NCBI RefSeq assembly: GCF_024741815.1
Contig: NZ_CP102951.1
Span: 1,463,001-1,527,000 of the forward strand
Direction: 5' to 3'
DNA: 64,000 bases
From: Pseudomonas sp. LS1212
GTDB taxonomy: Bacteria > Pseudomonadota > Gammaproteobacteria > Pseudomonadales > Pseudomonadaceae
Of the stretch, positions 25,108 through 32,709 are shown one piece after another (position 1 is the stretch's first letter; each line of letters begins with the position of its first letter). Under the pieces are notes generated by a model. That model was given only the letters and a program-made list of their open reading frames with translations. It was not told where the DNA came from and searched no databases. The position numbers and the translations under genes were made by a program.

Positions 25108-25121
25108 TTGACCCAAATCAA
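25108..25121 (+). promoter_or_regulatory. ANR/FNR-type binding site
   Basis: TTGACCCAAATCAA differs from the ANR consensus TTGAT-N4-ATCAA at one base. It lies 115 bases before the small gene at 25237. If it acts from -41.5, transcription would start near 25156. Low oxygen would then switch the small gene and its leader on. Confidence 0.75.
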
Positions 25122-25155
25122 CGCTGCGACCAATAGCCGCGCTCAAGAACATGCG

Positions 25156-25235
25156 AAAATCGTGACTTGGGGCTATGATCAACTAGAAGCGACGAATAGA
25201 ACACTCGTCGCTCGGAATGACCCTTAAGGGGGCTT
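25156..25235 (+). ncRNA. Candidate SicX-like sRNA/leader (boundaries estimated)
   Basis: The stretch between the ANR-dependent start and the small gene can fold into a perfect 8-base stem (AGCGACGA 25188-25195 with TCGTCGCT 25205-25212). It is followed by CCCTTAAGGG (25221-25230) and a short T-containing stretch. In P. aeruginosa the ANR-controlled PA1414 locus yields the sRNA SicX. The order ANR box - hairpins - small ORF near the gbu genes is the same here. Ends are estimates from the box position. Confidence 0.45.
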
Positions 25236-25236
25236 T

Positions 25237-25362
25237 ATGAACAGCAGACTTTTCAACTGGCTTCATGATCTGGCCGTGGCGCTGGGTTTGATTGCGCCAC
25301 CGCTGCAACCGGTTCCGATCCCGCCTGATGAAGAGAAACGTCAGCGTCAGCCACGCCGGTAA
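25237..25362 (+). CDS. 41-residue small protein, PA1414-like
   Basis: A short gene: ATG 25237 to TAA 25360-25362, with AAGGGGG at 25226-25232 as a strong ribosome-binding site. The product begins MNSRLFNWLHDLAVALG, an amphipathic helix, continues with a proline-rich middle (LIAPPLQPVPIPP) and ends in a basic tail (EEKRQRQPRR). It resembles the small P. aeruginosa protein PA1414 in length and layout. An MBL hydrolase and the gbu cluster follow, as they do near PA1414. The ANR box upstream suggests strong induction under low oxygen. The protein's own function is unknown. Confidence 0.72.
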   Translation: MNSRLFNWLHDLAVALGLIAPPLQPVPIPPDEEKRQRQPRR

Positions 25363-25396
25363 CCGATCCGGTCCCCACCAACGGCGCAGCTGCTGC

Positions 25397-26119
25397 TCAA
25401 TGCGAGCGCAGCCAGGCGTCGATCATCTCGCGCAGGCGTTCGCCCGAAAAACTCGGGAAGTGCCCGCCATGCACTGTACGAATGGGTAATTGCCGCAAGC
25501 GCTCAAGGCTTGCGGCATAGTGCTGCACGTTGGAGTGGTAGGCGTCTTCGATCAGCGGCCCGTCATAGATGATATCGCCACTGAACAAGGTGCCGGTGGC
25601 GGCTTCCCAGAGGCTGATACCGCCGGGCGAGTGGCCTGGCGTATGCAGCACTTGCAGCACTCGATCGCCCAGGTCGAGCACATCGCCTTCTTCGATCAAG
25701 CGCGTGGCCGGGGCGGCCTTTACCCGATATTCGGCATAGCACAACGGGCAATCCGGATGGGCCTCGAACATGTCGTCGCCGACAAAGGCACGCGACAGCG
25801 TGTTGTCGCCATCCGGGGCGGCAAGAATGCCGGCCTCATTGGGATGCACCAGTCGTTCGGCAAACTCATGGTGGCCGGCGATATGGTCGAAATGAGTATG
25901 GCTGGCCACTGCCAGCAGGGGCCGCTCGGTCAGCCAGGGCAACTGCTCGCGCAGGCTGACCAGGCCAGAACCGCTGTCGACCAGCACATCGCGATCGCGG
26001 CCCTGGACGTGCCAGAGGTTGCAGCGGTAGAAGGGGCGGATATACGGCTCATGGATCAAGCGCACACCATCGCTCATGGTCTTGACTTCAAACCATTGGT
26101 CGCGGCTGACGATTTTCAT
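25397..26119 (-). CDS. MBL-fold metallo-hydrolase
   Basis: A 240-residue metallo-beta-lactamase-fold enzyme. The metal-binding motif HTHFDH lies near residue 76, with HTPGHSPGG, the bridging aspartate in FSGDIIYDGP and a late VHGGHFPSF supplying the other ligands, so a two-zinc centre looks complete. The family includes thioesterases, glyoxalase II and lactonases; the substrate here is unknown. ATG 26119 is used; an in-frame GTG at 26128 is possible. Only 12 bases separate it from the acyl-carrier-like gene upstream on the same strand, so an acyl-thioester substrate is a natural guess. Confidence 0.88.
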   Translation of the reverse strand: MKIVSRDQWFEVKTMSDGVRLIHEPYIRPFYRCNLWHVQGRDRDVLVDSGSGLVSLREQLPWLTERPLLAVASHTHFDHIAGHHEFAERLVHPNEAGILAAPDGDNTLSRAFVGDDMFEAHPDCPLCYAEYRVKAAPATRLIEEGDVLDLGDRVLQVLHTPGHSPGGISLWEAATGTLFSGDIIYDGPLIEDAYHSNVQHYAASLERLRQLPIRTVHGGHFPSFSGERLREMIDAWLRSH

Positions 26120-26131
26120 GGATGACACGCT

Positions 26132-26383
26132 CTATTGTCGGGAGATTTGCTGCAGGAAGCGGCACAAGTCGTTGGCCGTGACGGCGCGCTTGAGCAACTC
26201 GTCTTCCTGGAAGGTGATGGCGGTCAATCCGAGTTCATCCTCCAGGCGGAAGATCAATTCCTCGATGTCTTTCTTGTCCAGGCCCAGGGCCTGCAGGCTG
26301 ACATCATCATCGAATTCGTGGTCATCGCCCAGATAGGTGGCGATGAAGTCGTGGACTGTTTTACTGATACGTGACCTGTTCAT
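26132..26383 (-). CDS. Acyl-carrier-protein-like protein lacking the attachment serine
   Basis: An 83-residue acidic, helical protein with the outline of an acyl carrier protein: helix 1 (ISKTVHDFIATYL), the loop VSLQALGLDKKDIEELIF, then FRLEDELGL like the FEEEFGI of ACPs, and a final helix (VTANDLCRFLQQIS). At the place where carriers have D-S-L, this one has D-K-K, so no 4'-phosphopantetheine can be attached. GGGAGGATC directly before ATG 26383 fixes the start. It forms a two-gene unit with the MBL hydrolase. It may be a regulatory or decoy partner; the assignment rests on pattern only. Confidence 0.6.
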   Translation of the reverse strand: MNRSRISKTVHDFIATYLGDDHEFDDDVSLQALGLDKKDIEELIFRLEDELGLTAITFQEDELLKRAVTANDLCRFLQQISRQ

Positions 26384-26417
26384 GATCCTCCCGAGCCTGG
26401 GCGATCCTTCAAAGGCC

Positions 26418-26449
26418 AAAAAACCGCTGCGTCAAGCGTGACGCAGCGG
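26418..26449 (-). terminator. Terminator of the sodium/solute symporter gene
   Basis: A perfect 11-base stem (26424-26434 with 26439-26449, CCGCTGCGTCA / TGACGCAGCGG) and a four-base loop. On the minus strand a T run follows (A run 26418-26423 on plus), just past the symporter stop. Confidence 0.92.
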
Positions 26450-26460
26450 TAGAGGCAAGC

Positions 26461-27840
26461 TTAAGCCAGTTTTGCAGCAGGGGCTGGGCGAGGAGACAGA
26501 AGGGTCACCGCGACGAAGCTGATCAGGGCTACAGCCAGGCTGTAGTAGATCGGGGTGTTGGCTTCCAGGCCATCCTTGAACATGAACACCAGGGCAGTGA
26601 CGAAGCCCAGTGCCATGCTGGTGATGGCGGCGGCGGTCGTCGCGCGCTTCCAGAAGATCGCACCGATCAAAGGAACCAGCATGCCGCCAACCAGCAGGTT
26701 GTAGGCCAGGGTCAGGGCGCTGATCACGTCGTTCACCACCAGGGCGATACCGAGTACGGCAATACCGGTCAGCAGCGTGAACAGGCGGTTGATCGCCAGG
26801 CTCGACTGCTTGCCGCCACGCAGCTTGGGCAGCAGGTCTTCGGTCAGTACGGTGGAGGCAGCCAGCAGGCCGGCACTGGCGGTCGACATCATGGCTGCCA
26901 GGGCAGCGGCGATGACCAGGCCACGGATGCCGTCCGGCAGGGTGGCTTTGACGATGGCAGCGAAGGCGTTGTTGGCGTTGTCCAGGTCAGGCAGCAGAAC
27001 GTGGGCAGCCATGCCGATCAGGGCGCAAGCCAGGCCGTAGATGATGCAGTAGATGCCTGCGGTGGTGCCGGCGTACTTGGCGACTTTCTCGTCACGGGCG
27101 GTGAACACGCGCTGCCAGATGTCCTGGCCGATCAGGATCCCGAAGAAGTAGATCAGGAAGTAGGTGATGATGGTGTCGTAGCCGATGGTGGCGAAGTTGA
27201 AGCTGCTGGCAGGCAGCTTGGCCACCAGTTCGTCCCAGCCGCCGACACGGTACAGGCAGATCGGCAACAGGATGAACATCAGGCCGACGGTCTTGATGAT
27301 GAACTGAACGATGTCAGTCAGGGTCAGCGACCACATGCCGCCAATGGTCGAATACACCACAACCACGCCACCACCCAGCAGGACCGACATCCAGAATGGC
27401 AGGTCGAACAGCACTTGCAGCACGGTACCGATGGCCAGGGTCGAGGTCACGCCGATCATCAGGGCATAGGCCAGCATGATCACCGCACTGGCCTGGCGGG
27501 CCATCGGGTTGTAGCGCTGTTCAAGCACCTGGGTCACGGTGAAGATCTTCAGCTTGAGCAGGGGCTTGGCCATGAACAGGTTCAGGGCAACGATGCCCAG
27601 GCCCAGGGCCGCGCACAGCCAGAAGCCGGAAATGCCGTGGACATAGCCCAGGCGCACGGTACCGACGGTGGAGGCACCGCCCAGCACGGTGGCAGCCATG
27701 GTGCCCATGTACAGGCTTGGGCCCAGGTTGCGACCGGCAACCAGGTAGTCTTCGTGGGATTTTGCCTTGCGCATGCCGTACCAGCCGAGCAATAGCATGC
27801 CGGCGGCATAGATCAGTACGACGAATATATCCAGGGCCAT
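26461..27840 (-). CDS. Sodium:solute symporter (SSS family)
   Basis: A 459-residue inner-membrane symporter with about 13 helices. Family marks include EDYLVAGRNLG near the N-terminus, the GGMWSLTLTDIVQF sodium-site region, and ALAAMMSTASAGLLAAS. It corresponds to PA1418 at the end of the 4-guanidinobutyrate cluster. It may take up guanidino compounds or the product 4-aminobutyrate, but the substrate is inferred from context only. It follows the NCS1 permease gene by 85 bases and ends at a strong terminator. Confidence 0.9.
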   Translation of the reverse strand: MALDIFVVLIYAAGMLLLGWYGMRKAKSHEDYLVAGRNLGPSLYMGTMAATVLGGASTVGTVRLGYVHGISGFWLCAALGLGIVALNLFMAKPLLKLKIFTVTQVLEQRYNPMARQASAVIMLAYALMIGVTSTLAIGTVLQVLFDLPFWMSVLLGGGVVVVYSTIGGMWSLTLTDIVQFIIKTVGLMFILLPICLYRVGGWDELVAKLPASSFNFATIGYDTIITYFLIYFFGILIGQDIWQRVFTARDEKVAKYAGTTAGIYCIIYGLACALIGMAAHVLLPDLDNANNAFAAIVKATLPDGIRGLVIAAALAAMMSTASAGLLAASTVLTEDLLPKLRGGKQSSLAINRLFTLLTGIAVLGIALVVNDVISALTLAYNLLVGGMLVPLIGAIFWKRATTAAAITSMALGFVTALVFMFKDGLEANTPIYYSLAVALISFVAVTLLSPRPAPAAKLA

Positions 27841-27925
27841 TGAAGGTCTCCAATTGTCTTTTTTATGGCGAGATCGATCCCCCGACCAGGGCTTGCCCAG
27901 GTCGCGGGTCGTTCATCAATTCAGG

Positions 27926-29437
27926 TCAGGCAGCAGATTGCAGATCGGCTTTATCGAGTGTTGCTGTGTTTTTGCTGCGGGGATCGTTCGGTCCGTAAAC
28001 GGCCGCCGCTTCTGGAAACAGGTTGAGCAGTGCCAGGTACAGCAGCGCGGCCAGGCCCAGGGTCACCGGCAGGCTGATGTCGATGCCTTGCGCCAGGTTG
28101 CCCAGCGGGCCGACGAACTGTCCCGGCAGGTTGACGAAGAGCAGGCCCACCAGTGCGCTCGGGATCCAGGCACCCATGCCGCGCCAGTTCCAGCCGTGCT
28201 TGAACCAGTAGCGTCCGCCTTTTTCGCCACGGGTGAACACCTGCAGGTCGTCGGGGCAGTAGAAGCCACGACGAACCAGCAAGCCGATCAGCATGATCAC
28301 CATCCACGGGGTGGTGCAGGTGATGATCAGCACGGCGAAGGTGGACACGCTTTGCACCAGGTTGGCGGCGAAGCGGCCGATGAAGATGAACGCAATCGAC
28401 ATCACGCCAATCAGCAAGGTTGCCTTGACCCGCGACAGTACCCGCGGAAACACGCTGGACATGTCCAGGCCCGTGCCATACAGCGAAGTGGTGCCGGTAG
28501 ACATGCCGCCGATCACCGCAATCAGGCACACCGGCAGGAAGAACCAGGTGGGCGATACCGCCAGCAGCCCGCCGACATAGTTGTTCGCAGCAATGTAGTC
28601 CGGTGCCTGGATTGCCACGATGGTGGCGGTGGCCAGGCCGAACAGGAACGGCAGCAGGGTGGCGACTTGCGCCAGGATCACCGCCGACAGGATGCGCCCC
28701 TTGGACGCTTCACGCGGGATGTAGCGGGACCAGTCACCAAGGAATGCACCGAACGAAATCGGGTTGCTCATGGCCACCAGCGCAGCACCGATGAACGCGG
28801 CCCAGAAGCCTTCCTGGCCGAGACTCAAGGTGCCGGCGAAGTTGACGTCGAAGGGCCCGGAAAAGGCGAAGATACCCAGCAGGAACAACAGGCTGGCGCT
28901 CCACACCGCGACCTTGTTGACCCACAGCAGGAAGCGAAAGCCGTAGATGCACACGGTCAGGACCAGCACCGCGAACAAGCCATAGGCCAGGCCCAGGGTG
29001 AGATCGTTCTCCGGCAGGCCGATGAGCCGCTTGGCCCCGCCGATCAGTGCGTCGCCCGAACTCCAGACCGACAGGGAGAAGAAGGCGATTGCGGTCAGCA
29101 GCGACAGGAACGAACCGACGATGCGGCCATGCACGCCGAAATGCGCACCCGAAGAAACGGCATTGTTGGTGCCGTTGATCGGCCCGAACAGGCCCATGGG
29201 CGCCAGGATCAGCGCACCCACCAGCACGCCCAGCACGATCGCCGCCACGCCAGCCTGAAAGGACAGGCCGAACAGTACCGGGAAGCTCCCCAGTACTGCG
29301 GTGGCGAAGGTGTTGGCGCCGCCGAAAATCATGCGAAACAGATCGCTGGGACGAGCGGTCCGTTCATGGTCGGGAATCTGTTCGACCCCGAAGGTTTCGA
29401 TGTTGCTTATGTTTTGTGCATTGTTGTTTTTATTCAT
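27926..29437 (-). CDS. NCS1-family permease (cytosine/purine type)
   Basis: A 503-residue inner-membrane permease with twelve predicted helices. The amphipathic start VEQIPDHERTARPSDLFRM, then GGANTFATAVLGSFPVLFGL and the substrate-site region NPISFGAFLGDWSRYIP are typical of the NCS1 nucleobase:cation symporters. It corresponds to PA1419, a transporter gene next to guanidinobutyrase, so uptake of 4-guanidinobutyrate or a related amine is likely. It is the third gene of the unit gbuA - NTF2-like - permease - symporter on the minus strand. Confidence 0.9.
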   Translation of the reverse strand: MNKNNNAQNISNIETFGVEQIPDHERTARPSDLFRMIFGGANTFATAVLGSFPVLFGLSFQAGVAAIVLGVLVGALILAPMGLFGPINGTNNAVSSGAHFGVHGRIVGSFLSLLTAIAFFSLSVWSSGDALIGGAKRLIGLPENDLTLGLAYGLFAVLVLTVCIYGFRFLLWVNKVAVWSASLLFLLGIFAFSGPFDVNFAGTLSLGQEGFWAAFIGAALVAMSNPISFGAFLGDWSRYIPREASKGRILSAVILAQVATLLPFLFGLATATIVAIQAPDYIAANNYVGGLLAVSPTWFFLPVCLIAVIGGMSTGTTSLYGTGLDMSSVFPRVLSRVKATLLIGVMSIAFIFIGRFAANLVQSVSTFAVLIITCTTPWMVIMLIGLLVRRGFYCPDDLQVFTRGEKGGRYWFKHGWNWRGMGAWIPSALVGLLFVNLPGQFVGPLGNLAQGIDISLPVTLGLAALLYLALLNLFPEAAAVYGPNDPRSKNTATLDKADLQSAA

Positions 29438-29485
29438 GGTCTGCTCCGATCATTTGTTGCGTCGTGTCGATGAACGCGTCGTCGG

Positions 29486-29893
29486 CTAAGGGGTCGTCTG
29501 CGCCTGGGGTGCGGCAGACAAGTGTTCGTGGCAGGCCAGCCATCGGCCCTGTTGGTGCCTTCGAAACACGATGGTTTCGCGCTCCTGGCTAAAGCACAGC
29601 TCCCCTTGCATGCGCAGCTCGGTGGCCACGTCATGGATGAAAATCGCCACGTCACCCTGCAGGCTGACGAACGCGTTGCTCGAAATGCACGACAGCACTT
29701 CGAAGCCTTCCTCCAGCCGCCAGCTGTCCCACAACGCCTGGTAGGCATCGCGTGACAGAAGAGGTTGCTCGAGGGTGTAGAACACAAAGCTTGCATCGGC
29801 GCTGAAAGCGCCGAAGTAAGCTTCACGATCGTTGTTGGCGAAGGCTGTTACCAAGTCCCTGGCAGCCTGCAATACCTGATCACGGTCGTTCAT
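29486..29893 (-). CDS. NTF2-like (SnoaL/DUF4440-type) protein
   Basis: A 135-residue soluble cone-fold protein. It has the opening helices DLVTAFANNDREAYFGAFSADASF, the central LLSRDAYQALWDSW, and beta strands ending RWLACHEHLS. Members are isomerases, hydrolases or ligand-binding proteins; no specific catalytic set can be assigned. It lies nine bases after gbuA on the minus strand and matches PA1420 in the same position, so it probably serves guanidinobutyrate catabolism in an undefined way. Confidence 0.82.
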   Translation of the reverse strand: MNDRDQVLQAARDLVTAFANNDREAYFGAFSADASFVFYTLEQPLLSRDAYQALWDSWRLEEGFEVLSCISSNAFVSLQGDVAIFIHDVATELRMQGELCFSQERETIVFRRHQQGRWLACHEHLSAAPQAQTTP

Positions 29894-29902
29894 GTTGGCG
29901 CC

Positions 29903-30853
29903 TCAGCGATGGGCTACGCCAGGCAGTACGCAGAGCATTTCGTACAGCAGGTTGGCGCCCAGCAGCGAGGTGTTGCCGGTGGTGTCGTAAGGCGGGGAAA
30001 CTTCGACCAGATCGCAACCGATCAGGTCCAGGCCCTGGCAGCCACGCACGATTTCGATCGCCTGGATAGTGGTCAGGCCGCCGATTTCCGGGGTGCCGGT
30101 ACCTGGTGCCCAGGCCGGGTCGATACCGTCGATGTCGAAGCTCAGGTAAACCGGGCCGCCGCCGACTTTCTCGCGAACTTCAGCCATCAATGGCGCCAGG
30201 GATTTGTGCCAGCACTCTTCGGCCTGGACCACGCGAAAGCCCTGGTTGCGGCTCCAGTTGAAGTCTTCGGCGGTGTAGCCCTGGGCGCGCAGGCCGATTT
30301 GTACGACACGGTCGCAGTCCAGCAGGCCTTCCTCTACCGCGCGGCGGAAGGTGGTGCCGTGGGCGATTTTCTCGCCGAACATGTGATCGTTGACGTCGGC
30401 GTGGGCGTCGATGTGAACCAGGCCGATCTTGCCGTGCTTCTTGTGCAGTGCGCGCAGGATTGGCAGGGTGATGGTGTGGTCACCGCCCAGGGTCAACGGG
30501 ATGACGTTGTGCTTGACGATCTCGTCGTAGGCTTCTTCGATGATGCGCACGGCGTCGAGCAGGTTGAAGGTGTTGATCGCCACGTCGCCGATGTCGGCAA
30601 CCGACAGCGAGTCGAACGGCGCGGCACCGGTGGCCATGTTGTAAGGACGGATCATCACCGACTCGGCGCGGATCTGGCGCGGCCCGAAACGAGTGCCCGA
30701 GCGCAGCGAGGTGCCGATGTCCAGGGGAATCCCGACAAAGGCGGCATCGAGGCCGGCAGCGGTTTGCAGGTGGGGCAGGCGCATCATGGTGGCAATGCCG
30801 CCGAAGCGCGGCATTTCGTTGCCGCCCAGTGGTTGGTGAAGAATCTTGTCCAC
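29903..30853 (-). CDS. gbuA: 4-guanidinobutyrase (ureohydrolase)
   Basis: A 316-residue manganese ureohydrolase that splits 4-guanidinobutyrate into 4-aminobutyrate and urea. The metal-binding motifs are intact: GGDHTITLP, HIDAHADVND and SFDIDGIDP. I chose GTG 30853 (MDKILHQPLGGNEMPRFGG after initiation) because it agrees with the known family start and follows a GAGG; the frame is open to 30988 only through promoter sequence. The next genes on the strand are an NTF2-like protein and two transporters. The divergent LysR gene at 31077 is the likely activator. Confidence 0.94.
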   Translation of the reverse strand: MDKILHQPLGGNEMPRFGGIATMMRLPHLQTAAGLDAAFVGIPLDIGTSLRSGTRFGPRQIRAESVMIRPYNMATGAAPFDSLSVADIGDVAINTFNLLDAVRIIEEAYDEIVKHNVIPLTLGGDHTITLPILRALHKKHGKIGLVHIDAHADVNDHMFGEKIAHGTTFRRAVEEGLLDCDRVVQIGLRAQGYTAEDFNWSRNQGFRVVQAEECWHKSLAPLMAEVREKVGGGPVYLSFDIDGIDPAWAPGTGTPEIGGLTTIQAIEIVRGCQGLDLIGCDLVEVSPPYDTTGNTSLLGANLLYEMLCVLPGVAHR

Positions 30854-30993
30854 GGGTAGGGCCTCATCGTTTGTTTTAGTTGTTTGAACCTGTTCAGCCG
30901 GGCGTCGGTGAAACCGAAATACGCTGGAACGGGTACATTGCAGTGGATTCTGCAAAAGGTAGTGCCTGGAAAGAATCGCTACAGGCAAATACT

Positions 30994-31015
30994 TAGTTCA
31001 TATTTTTCTAAACTA
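30994..31015. promoter_or_regulatory. Possible LysR-type operator between gbuA and gbuR
   Basis: TAGTT (30994-30998) and AACTA (31011-31015) form an inverted repeat with an AT-rich 12-base spacer in the divergent promoter region. The shape suits a LysR-type recognition site, but the match is short. Confidence 0.3.
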
Positions 31016-31076
31016 TTGCCCGGCAGATGGTTAGACTGAGCGAAATACCCTTGCCTGTGATGTGCTGGAAACCCCC

Positions 31077-31970
31077 ATGGCCAATGCCCTGCCCGACCTG
31101 AAACTGCTGCGCATCTTCGTCAGCGTGGTGCGCCATCAAGGCTTCGCCAACGCCCAGCAGGAACTCAACCTGTCGACGTCGGCGATCAGTACCTACATGA
31201 GCCAGCTCGAGGCAAGCCTGGGCATCGTGCTGTGCCATCGCGGGCGCGGTGGTTTCAGCCTGACCAGCAAGGGCGAGCTGTTCCATCAGGAGACCCTGCG
31301 GCTGATGGGCGAGATGGAGGGGTTCGAGCAATACGCGGCAGCACTCAAGGGCGAACTGCGCGGAACGCTCAACCTGGGCGTGATCGACTCGACCGTCAGC
31401 GACCGCGCCCTGCCTTTCGCCGAGGCCATTGGCGCCTACAGTCAGGAGCACCCGGCCGTGCACTTGCACTTGTCGGTCTCAAGCCCTTATGAACTGCAAC
31501 TGGGGGTCCAGGACAATCGCCTGGACCTGGCCATCGGTGCCTTTTCCACCCGCATGAGCGGCCTGGTCTATCAACCGCTGTACCGCGAGCAGCACTGGCT
31601 GTATTGCAGTAACCGTCATCCGTTGTTCAACGAGCGGCGTATCCCCGAGCAGGTCATCACCCAGCAGCGCATGGTCGGCCGTGGTTACTGGAGCCAGGCG
31701 GAACTGGCGCGCCATGGCTTCAAGCACAGTGCCGCCACCGTGGAAAGTATGGAGGCACAACTGATCCTGGTGCTGTCCGGGGCTTATATCGGTTACTTGC
31801 CCGAGCACTATGCCCAGCCCTGGGCGGACAAGGGCGACCTGCGGGTGCTGTCACCGGCGACCTTCGGTTACCAGGCGCCGTTTTCCATGATCGTGCGGCG
31901 GGGGCGTAGCCGGGAGCCCTTGATCCAGACCTTTCGTGATTTGTTGAAGGCGCAGCTCAATACCCTCTGA
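31077..31970 (+). CDS. gbuR: LysR-family regulator of the guanidinobutyrate genes
   Basis: A 297-residue LysR regulator. The helix-turn-helix reads FANAQQELNLSTSAISTYMSQLE, and the effector domain from about residue 90 has LDLAIGAFSTRMSGLVY and LSGAYIGYLPEHYA. It is divergent from gbuA, as GbuR (PA1422) is in P. aeruginosa, where it activates gbuA in response to 4-guanidinobutyrate. I chose ATG 31077 (MANALPDLKLLRIF); an ATG five codons upstream is possible. The call relies on the conserved neighbourhood. Confidence 0.87.
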   Translation: MANALPDLKLLRIFVSVVRHQGFANAQQELNLSTSAISTYMSQLEASLGIVLCHRGRGGFSLTSKGELFHQETLRLMGEMEGFEQYAAALKGELRGTLNLGVIDSTVSDRALPFAEAIGAYSQEHPAVHLHLSVSSPYELQLGVQDNRLDLAIGAFSTRMSGLVYQPLYREQHWLYCSNRHPLFNERRIPEQVITQQRMVGRGYWSQAELARHGFKHSAATVESMEAQLILVLSGAYIGYLPEHYAQPWADKGDLRVLSPATFGYQAPFSMIVRRGRSREPLIQTFRDLLKAQLNTL

Positions 31971-31983
31971 GCAGGAGACCCCG

Positions 31984-32583
31984 ATGTCCAGAATCCACTG
32001 CAGCCGCTGCCTGCGCCCCGAAGGCCACTGCCTTTGTCCGTTGATCCCCTCGCTCGACAGCCACACCCGGGTGTTGCTGTTGCAGCACCCCAGCGAAGTC
32101 AGTCACGCCTTGAACACGGCCCGGCTCGCGGCGTTGGGCTTGCGTAATGCCGAATTGCGGGTGGGGGAAGTATTCGATGATCTGCCGAGCCTGCTCAATC
32201 AACCTGGCTATCAGGCGCGCCTGCTGTTTCCGGGCGATGAGGCGCAGCCTTTGGCGGCTTATGCCGGGCGCGCCAATGATTTGCCGCTGTTGCTGGTAGT
32301 GCCCGATGGCACCTGGCGCAAGGCGCGCAAGTTGTTGCATGTGAATCCTGCGCTGGCGGCGTTGCCCAGGGTGACCCTGGCCGAGGCATCGCCCTCACGG
32401 TATCGCCTGCGCAAGGCGCCGGGGCCGGGGGCATTGTCGACGTTGGAGGCGGTGGTGCAGGCGTTGGAAGTTTTGGAGGCGCCTGCGTCGTTCGAGGCGC
32501 TGTTAAGGCCTTTTGATGCGTTGATTGAGGGGCAGATTGCGGCGATGGGGCAGGAGACTTACGAGCGGAATCATTTGCGGTGA
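31984..32583 (+). CDS. DTW-domain tRNA-uridine aminocarboxypropyltransferase
   Basis: A 199-residue DTW-domain protein. It starts with a zinc-ribbon-like CSRCLRPEGHCLCP, continues with LLQHPSEVSHALNTARLA, and contains the family motif D-x-T-W in VVPDGTWRKARKLL. E. coli TapT of this family adds the aminocarboxypropyl group from SAM to uridine 47 of tRNA (acp3U). It follows gbuR by 13 bases, but a functional link is unlikely. The length is slightly short but all key motifs are there. Confidence 0.86.
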   Translation: MSRIHCSRCLRPEGHCLCPLIPSLDSHTRVLLLQHPSEVSHALNTARLAALGLRNAELRVGEVFDDLPSLLNQPGYQARLLFPGDEAQPLAAYAGRANDLPLLLVVPDGTWRKARKLLHVNPALAALPRVTLAEASPSRYRLRKAPGPGALSTLEAVVQALEVLEAPASFEALLRPFDALIEGQIAAMGQETYERNHLR

Positions 32584-32592
32584 TTTTTTTGC

Positions 32593-32683
32593 GACCGCTG
32601 CGCGGTCGATCGCTGGCAAGCCAGCTTCCACAGGGAATTACGGGCGCCCAACTGACCACTGTGGGAGCTGGCTTGCCAGCGAT
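32593..32683. repeat. REP palindrome pair with adjoining hairpin
   Basis: The arms at 32609-32632 and 32660-32683 pair with one or two mismatches. A GACCGC/GCGGTC hairpin (32593-32607) adjoins, as at 14926 and 61994. It lies between convergent genes. Confidence 0.9.
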
Positions 32684-32709
32684 AGGGCCCTGGAGGTCCT
32701 GCATGAATC

